Shown here one piece after another: positions 60,216-64,000 of a stretch of DNA of 64,000 nucleotides (within the stretch, counting starts at the first letter, position 1; each line of letters opens with the position of its first letter). The notes under the pieces are model-generated. The model saw only the letters and a program-made list of their open reading frames with translations, had not been told where the DNA came from and made no database searches. Origin of the DNA: an uncultured Desulfosarcina sp. Lineage in GTDB: Bacteria > Desulfobacterota > Desulfobacteria > Desulfobacterales > Desulfosarcinaceae. The stretch is from contig NZ_OY764190.1 of assembly GCF_963668215.1 (NCBI RefSeq), positions 1,984,001 to 2,048,000 on the forward strand, given 5' to 3'. A program made the position numbers and the translations under genes.

Positions 60216-60563
60216 TCAGCACTGACCCCATTGGACCCGCGCGTACGATTGCGCGAATGTCCGGTAGTGATCGGGGCTCAGGATGTGGATCCCGTCCTTG
60301 TCGAATTTCAACAACCGATACGAATCGATCTCGGTTTGTTCGCTCACGATTTCGTCACAAAGTTGGACCAGGTCCTGCAGTGCCTCCGCATGGGTTTCCA
60401 CGGTCGCCCGAACCAGCGTTGAATTCGGAACGTCTTTATTCTCCTGATATCCGGCCAAGATGACCTCCGCGATCCGGTCTTCATTGACCGGGACGGGGAA
60501 AACGGCCACATAAATCTCCGTTACCCGTTCAACGGTTTTTTCGTGCCTGCCTGGACCCGACAT
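60216..60563 (-). CDS. Hypothetical protein, 115 aa
   Basis: A soluble acidic protein: VERVTEIYVAVFPVPVNEDRIAEVILAGYQENKDVPNSTLVRATVETHAEALQDLVQLCDEIVSEQ. It looks like an alternating alpha/beta fold, with no Cys cluster or membrane helix. The family is unknown to me. It is downstream of aprA on the same strand, separated by a long GC palindrome at 60619-60648. Confidence 0.6.
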   Translation of the reverse strand: MSGPGRHEKTVERVTEIYVAVFPVPVNEDRIAEVILAGYQENKDVPNSTLVRATVETHAEALQDLVQLCDEIVSEQTEIDSYRLLKFDKDGIHILSPDHYRTFAQSYARVQWGQC

Positions 60564-60618
60564 ATCGTACTCCTCTTTATGGGGTCAAAAGACACGACAT
60601 CGCCCCAAGGGTAGGTCC

Positions 60619-60648
60619 CTGCCCGGGTGCCGGCCGGCACCCGGGCAG
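60619..60648 (-). repeat. Perfect GC-rich palindrome downstream of aprA
   Basis: CTGCCCGGGTGCCGG (60619-60633) and CCGGCACCCGGGCAG (60634-60648) are exact 15-bp inverted arms with no spacer, starting 11 bp after the aprA stop codon. There is no T run, so it may be a factor-dependent terminator or an mRNA 3'-end stabiliser for the abundant apr transcript, or a REP-type repeat. Confidence 0.7.
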
Positions 60649-60659
60649 CACCGAGAGGG

Positions 60660-62612
60660 CTACATGCCGACCACCTCCTTGATTTCCACAAGGTGGTGCA
60701 GTGGCCGGGTGAGCATGGTGAACTCATCTTTTTCCGCATCGTAGACCGAGTTGACAAATACCTTGCCCCACTTCTTTTCGTCCATTTTTCTGAAATCGGA
60801 GCGGTAATAATATCCCGGCCAGCGGGTTTCTTCGCGGAACAGCTTGTGCCGGGTGTGGGCTTCGGCAATCTGGACACGATGGACATTTTCCCAGCAGCGC
60901 ATCAGTTCGTGGAGGTTGCGGGCGGCGAGCTTGTTCAGGTCCTCCTTGAGCAGTTTGATCAGGTCCAGTGCGATGTTCAAGGTGATCGCGCTGCAGTTAT
61001 ACTGTGATCCCCAGCCGGCAACATATTCGTCCATGATCTTGTTGAGCCGGAAAATGGCCATTTTGGGCGTGATGTAGTTGGGATTGACCTCTTCCACCGG
61101 CAGGTCGTATTTCTTGTCGGTCGATCCCAGGGTCGTGTAGTTTTTATGGTCTTCATAGTGCTTGAGGGGCAGCACGATCCGTTTTTTGAGTTTGTCCACC
61201 TCGGCCGAATCGAATTCAGGCAGTTCCGGGTTGTCCACACAGTATTTTACCGCGGCCTTGGCGGCGATGCGCCCTTCGGTAAAGGACCCGGAAGAGAACT
61301 TGTGGCTGGACACACCCACCCCGTCTCCGGCGGCAAACAGCCCCTTGACCGTGGTCATGCGGTTGTAGCCCCAGAAATAATCGCTTTTCGATTCACCGGT
61401 CTGAATGTCTTCGGGGCCGCTGGTCCACGCACCGGAGGCGCCGGAATGGGAACCGATGAAGTACGGTTCGGAAGGCATGATTTCCGAGGGGCCTTCCTCG
61501 GGAAAGACATCCTTGGCCGCCCACAGGACTGCCTGGCTGATGGTCATATCGAGGAAATCTTCCCAGGCCTCGGCCTCCAGCTTCTTGAGTTCCTTTTTGT
61601 AGGCCTTTTCGTCCGGGGCCTGTTCGGCCAGTTTGGCGATGGCCTTGTCCGTGTGAATAAAGATGGGGCCGTCGCCCTTGTGATACATCTCGATCATCAT
61701 CAGGTGGTTGCGCAGACAGGTGGGAATGGGTTTGACCTCGCCGTAGGGTGGCCAGTTGTGCAATTCACCGCCTTCGGCCAGCCCTTCGGCCATGTAATTA
61801 TACCCGGTTGCCGATGTCGCGGCGGCCTTGAACAGAAGGAACCACGCCCCGACCGGACCATAGCCGTCCTTGAAGCGCCCCGGAATGAAAACCACTTCCT
61901 GGGACGTCATTTCGGCACCGGCCGTGGTGGTCAGGTAGGAACTCGATCCGGCGTTCCAGGGCGGATACCAGGCCCTTCCCAAGCCCTCCCCGGTGGATCG
62001 CGGTCTGAAAACGTGAACGGCGCCGCCGGCGCTGACGATGCAGGCCTTGAACCGGAACACGTAAATTTCAGGGTCCCGTACGCTGAAACCGATGGCTCCC
62101 GCCACTTTGTTTTTGTCTTTTTTGTCCAGCAGCAGTCGGACGACAAACACCCGCTCGATAATGTTGTCCATGCCGACGGCGTTCTTGCCGGCTTCGGCAA
62201 CGATGGCTTTGTAGCTTTCCCCGTTGATCATCAGCTGCCAGCGGCCTTCGTGGACGTAGTTGCCGTCCGGGTCCGTCCAGATGGGCAATCCGTAGCCCTC
62301 GAACATGTGCACCGATCCGTTGACATGCCTGGAGATATCCATCACCAGGTCGTCCCGGCAAAGGCCCATGAGGTCCTGGCGGACGTAGCTGAGATAGTCG
62401 ACCGGGCTGTTTTCGCCCTGATACTGGTTGATGGCCGAAAGCCCCATGCCCACGGCACCGCTGCGCTCCATGGCCGCTTTATCCACCACGGTAATCTTGA
62501 CGCCGTTTTCCTTGGCCCAGTGGGCGCCTTCGACGCAGGCGCCGGATCCCGCCATCCCGGGGCCGATGATCAAAAGATCGGTTGTTACCTCGACAGTTTT
62601 AAATTCCTCCAT
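60660..62612 (-). CDS. aprA: Adenylylsulfate (APS) reductase alpha subunit
   Basis: A 650-residue flavoprotein matching AprA over its length: FAD fold LLIIGPGMAGSGACVEGA, then RSGAVGMGLSAINQYQG, FRPRSTGEGLGRAWYPPWNAGSSS, TCLRNHLMMIEMYHKGDGPIF and AAGDGVGVSSHKFSSGSFTEGRIA, all hallmark blocks of dissimilatory APS reductase. It reduces APS to sulfite and AMP in the cytoplasm, the second step of sulfate respiration. It directly follows aprB (13 bp). This is the clearest marker that the organism respires sulfate (or, less likely, oxidises sulfur). Confidence 0.97.
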   Translation of the reverse strand: MEEFKTVEVTTDLLIIGPGMAGSGACVEGAHWAKENGVKITVVDKAAMERSGAVGMGLSAINQYQGENSPVDYLSYVRQDLMGLCRDDLVMDISRHVNGSVHMFEGYGLPIWTDPDGNYVHEGRWQLMINGESYKAIVAEAGKNAVGMDNIIERVFVVRLLLDKKDKNKVAGAIGFSVRDPEIYVFRFKACIVSAGGAVHVFRPRSTGEGLGRAWYPPWNAGSSSYLTTTAGAEMTSQEVVFIPGRFKDGYGPVGAWFLLFKAAATSATGYNYMAEGLAEGGELHNWPPYGEVKPIPTCLRNHLMMIEMYHKGDGPIFIHTDKAIAKLAEQAPDEKAYKKELKKLEAEAWEDFLDMTISQAVLWAAKDVFPEEGPSEIMPSEPYFIGSHSGASGAWTSGPEDIQTGESKSDYFWGYNRMTTVKGLFAAGDGVGVSSHKFSSGSFTEGRIAAKAAVKYCVDNPELPEFDSAEVDKLKKRIVLPLKHYEDHKNYTTLGSTDKKYDLPVEEVNPNYITPKMAIFRLNKIMDEYVAGWGSQYNCSAITLNIALDLIKLLKEDLNKLAARNLHELMRCWENVHRVQIAEAHTRHKLFREETRWPGYYYRSDFRKMDEKKWGKVFVNSVYDAEKDEFTMLTRPLHHLVEIKEVVGM

Positions 62613-62625
62613 CTTGATCCCTCCC

Positions 62626-63069
62626 CTAATCTCCCAGAGTCCAAAGTTTGTCGGCTTTCAGCGAGGCCGGTTCCGTGAAAAGGAGCTGGTCATCCAATTT
62701 GCCCGGCCCGATTCCGAAGCCGCCATCCGGTTTGGCCTCCCCTTCGGGCGTGGTCCGGATGGGAAATTTGAATCGTTTGATCGTTCCTCCCCTGAACTTG
62801 ACCGTCCACATGATGTCTTCCGACCCGCGCATGGGTACGACGCTGGCGCCCAAAGGGGTAAAGTCAGCGTAGCCCCGGACTTCGATGGCCTGGGTGGGAC
62901 AGATTTTGACGCAGTTGTAGCACTCCCAGCACATGTCCGGCTCGGCGTTGTACGCTTTCATCCGGTCCACATCCAAAACCATGAGATCGTTGGGGCAGAT
63001 GTACATGCATGCAGTTTTGTCCCCGCCCTTGCAGCCGTCGCACTTTTCATCGATGACAAAACTCGGCAT
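62626..63069 (-). CDS. aprB: Adenylylsulfate reductase beta subunit (two [4Fe-4S])
   Basis: A 147-residue protein from the ATG at 63069, preceded by AGGAGG. Clusters: CDGCKGGDKTACMYICP (residues about 10-26) and CWECYNCVKICP (about 47-58), followed by the AprB tail that wraps AprA (MWTVKFRGGTIKRFKFPIRTT). It transfers electrons to the FAD of AprA, in sulfate reducers from the Qmo complex. qmoABC is not next to it here. Its length and motifs are normal. Confidence 0.96.
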   Translation of the reverse strand: MPSFVIDEKCDGCKGGDKTACMYICPNDLMVLDVDRMKAYNAEPDMCWECYNCVKICPTQAIEVRGYADFTPLGASVVPMRGSEDIMWTVKFRGGTIKRFKFPIRTTPEGEAKPDGGFGIGPGKLDDQLLFTEPASLKADKLWTLGD

Positions 63070-63554
63070 TTTTCCCTCCTTTGCTGTTAGTGATTGATGC
63101 CCGTTTCTGTGTGAAGCCAAACAAAAGTATTGAATCACCTCCTTGAACCAATGGGGTTGGCCGGCACGTACCCAAATTCTACGCGAGGGGACCGGCGTTA
63201 ACCGAGCGTTGAGCAAAAGCGCTGCCAAGCCGTAAACAGGCGGTACAAAACATTATAACAAACAGAAAATATTTATTTTTTTGTTTGGGCTGCGGCAAGT
63301 CGAGCATGCGAGGATGGTGCCCGAAGAGTACAAACTGAGGATTTTTAAAGGGAAGGAGGCTTCATTTTGAGCCCTTTTTCGCCGAGCGGCCTGCCGAAGG
63401 ATGCATCAACAGGTCCATGCCTCCTCCGGCATGCGATCTGGCGAACCCGCGGGAAACGCACATGTTTTTGAAAAAAGGATTACCAAGGCCACCAGTATGC
63501 CGGCAGCCAAGGCAAGAAAGCTATACGCTCTCCAACATATTCAGAGACGGCGGA
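63070..63554. other. 485-bp upstream region of aprBA
   Basis: No credible gene. A TATAAT -10 box is present on the minus strand (63252-63257 read in reverse), which would start the apr transcript near 63245 with a leader of about 175 nt; no good -35 element precedes it. An AT-rich tract (63264-63284) lies just upstream of that box. The remainder up to the Usp gene is featureless. Confidence 0.5.
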
Positions 63555-64000
63555 TCACTTGAGCTTGTAAGGATTGATCGATAGCACGGGAATGGGTGCG
63601 TTCTTGACGACGGTTTCCGCGACACTTCCGAAGATCACGTGCTCCAGCCCTTTACGGCCATGGGTTCCCATGATCACAAGGTCGATTCTCTCGGCCGCGA
63701 TGACCTTCAGGATCTCTTGGGCGGCATCTCCGGAAACGACGATGGTCTTAAAATCGGGACAGCGCTGCAGCTGCTCCTCACAGAGGGTTTGCAGGGCGCT
63801 TTTGGCTGCCTCGATGGCTTCTTTTTGAAAGTTGTCCATCGAGGGGTGCGGTACATAGAGTTTGCCCCATTTGTTGAGATCCTGCACCACATGCAGCAGA
63901 TAGATGCTGCTGTTGTATTTCTTGGAAAGCGAAAATACATAGGGCAGGAGCTTTGACGCGTTTTCCGTTAAATCGATCGGGAACAGAATTTTCTTGATGT
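63555..64000 (-). CDS. Universal stress protein UspA family (5' end cut by window edge)
   Basis: The frame is open to the right edge; beyond the first internal GTG it continues upstream as KKILFPIDLTENASKLLPYVFSLSKK, the typical Usp N terminus, so only the first few residues are missing. The C-terminal half has IDLVIMGTHGRKGLEHVIFGSVAETVVKNAPIPVLSI, with the ATP-binding G-x2-G-x9-G(S) motif. It is a small cytoplasmic stress protein, similar to the Usp domain fused to the permease at 49366 but a separate gene. Confidence 0.92.
   Translation of the reverse strand, partial: IKKILFPIDLTENASKLLPYVFSLSKKYNSSIYLLHVVQDLNKWGKLYVPHPSMDNFQKEAIEAAKSALQTLCEEQLQRCPDFKTIVVSGDAAQEILKVIAAERIDLVIMGTHGRKGLEHVIFGSVAETVVKNAPIPVLSINPYKLK

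Noticed and set aside
61146..62678. A 510-codon plus-strand frame opposite aprA
   Set aside because: aprA is unambiguous on the other strand. Similar antisense frames opposite the PLP decarboxylase (34277-35623) and the activator (35764-37035) were dropped for the same reason.
63406..63540. Minus-strand frame with one membrane-helix-like stretch (LALAAGILVALVILFSK) after the Usp gene
   Set aside because: No start codon at a sensible place and no ribosome-binding site; too short to support.
1..64000. tRNA or rRNA genes, CRISPR arrays, insertion sequences, prophage or selA/B/C/D genes
   Set aside because: I looked for cloverleaf ends, regular repeat-spacer patterns, transposase or integrase motifs and selenocysteine machinery and saw none. 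The selenoprotein calls therefore depend on that machinery being elsewhere in the genome.

Overview
The window reads as chromosome of a sulfate-reducing deltaproteobacterium (Desulfobacterota, Desulfobacterales-like). The main grounds are adenylylsulfate reductase aprBA, an HdrA/MvhD/MetVF methylene-THF reductase locus of the Wood-Ljungdahl type, an Hmc/Tmc-like redox operon, many sigma-54 activators, and three genes whose reading frames cross an in-frame UGA that is best read as selenocysteine. This assignment is inferred from gene content; no rRNA is present to confirm it.

Layout. (1) 1-14.7 kb is housekeeping: thymidylate synthase (cut by the left edge), asnS, an HtrA protease, a large radical SAM protein, RNase G, then rpmH-rnpA-yidD-yidC-jag-mnmE. 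A perfect parS palindrome starts at the mnmE stop codon. This synteny plus parS suggests the origin-proximal part of the chromosome, although no dnaA or oriC is visible. (2) 14.7-22.1 kb holds a small ABM-domain protein, the beta and gamma subunits of a Na+-pumping decarboxylase, and a BMP-type (nucleoside) ABC importer. (3) 22.1-31.5 kb holds a response-regulator sigma-54 activator that diverges from metF - hdrA (1490 aa, with a GltD-like module inside) - mvhD - metV - metF, behind a clear -24/-12 promoter. (4) 31.6-37 kb holds a CheY-like receiver, aroE, a GNAT enzyme, a small SCP2-like protein, a PLP decarboxylase and a PAS-type sigma-54 activator. (5) 37.2-46.3 kb is the most interesting part: a TusA-like protein without its cysteine, a Tat-exported Fe-S protein, an NrfD-type membrane protein, a 13-CXXCH cytochrome with an OTR-like half, a peroxiredoxin, an MBL-rhodanese fusion and an HdrD-like protein. 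The cytochrome, the peroxiredoxin and the HdrD-like protein each need UGA read-through, and each has a short perfect hairpin with a GG-containing apical loop 17-23 nt after the UGA, as expected of bacterial SECIS elements. (6) 46.3-57.9 kb holds a RACo-like corrinoid activator, thioredoxin, a transporter-Usp fusion, a CoA-disulfide-reductase-like flavoprotein, OsmC, two more PAS-type sigma-54 activators and two YkgJ-type Cys-cluster proteins. (7) 57.9-64 kb holds small Zn/HEAT/SEC-C proteins, aprBA and a Usp cut by the right edge.

How it fits together. Three sigma-54 circuits can be read directly. Each has a bEBP gene next to repeated operator-like motifs that lie about 100-200 bp upstream of a -24/-12 element: CCAAAATGG for the metF-hdrA locus, AGCATGTGTTTA for the selenocytochrome operon, and GGTAACG for the transporter-Usp gene. 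The 37-46 kb genes look like a membrane-linked sulfur/selenium redox module connecting a periplasmic multiheme cytochrome, a quinone-type membrane subunit and a cytoplasmic HdrD-like thiol-disulfide protein, accompanied by persulfide and peroxide handling enzymes. The selA/B/C/D genes are not in the window.
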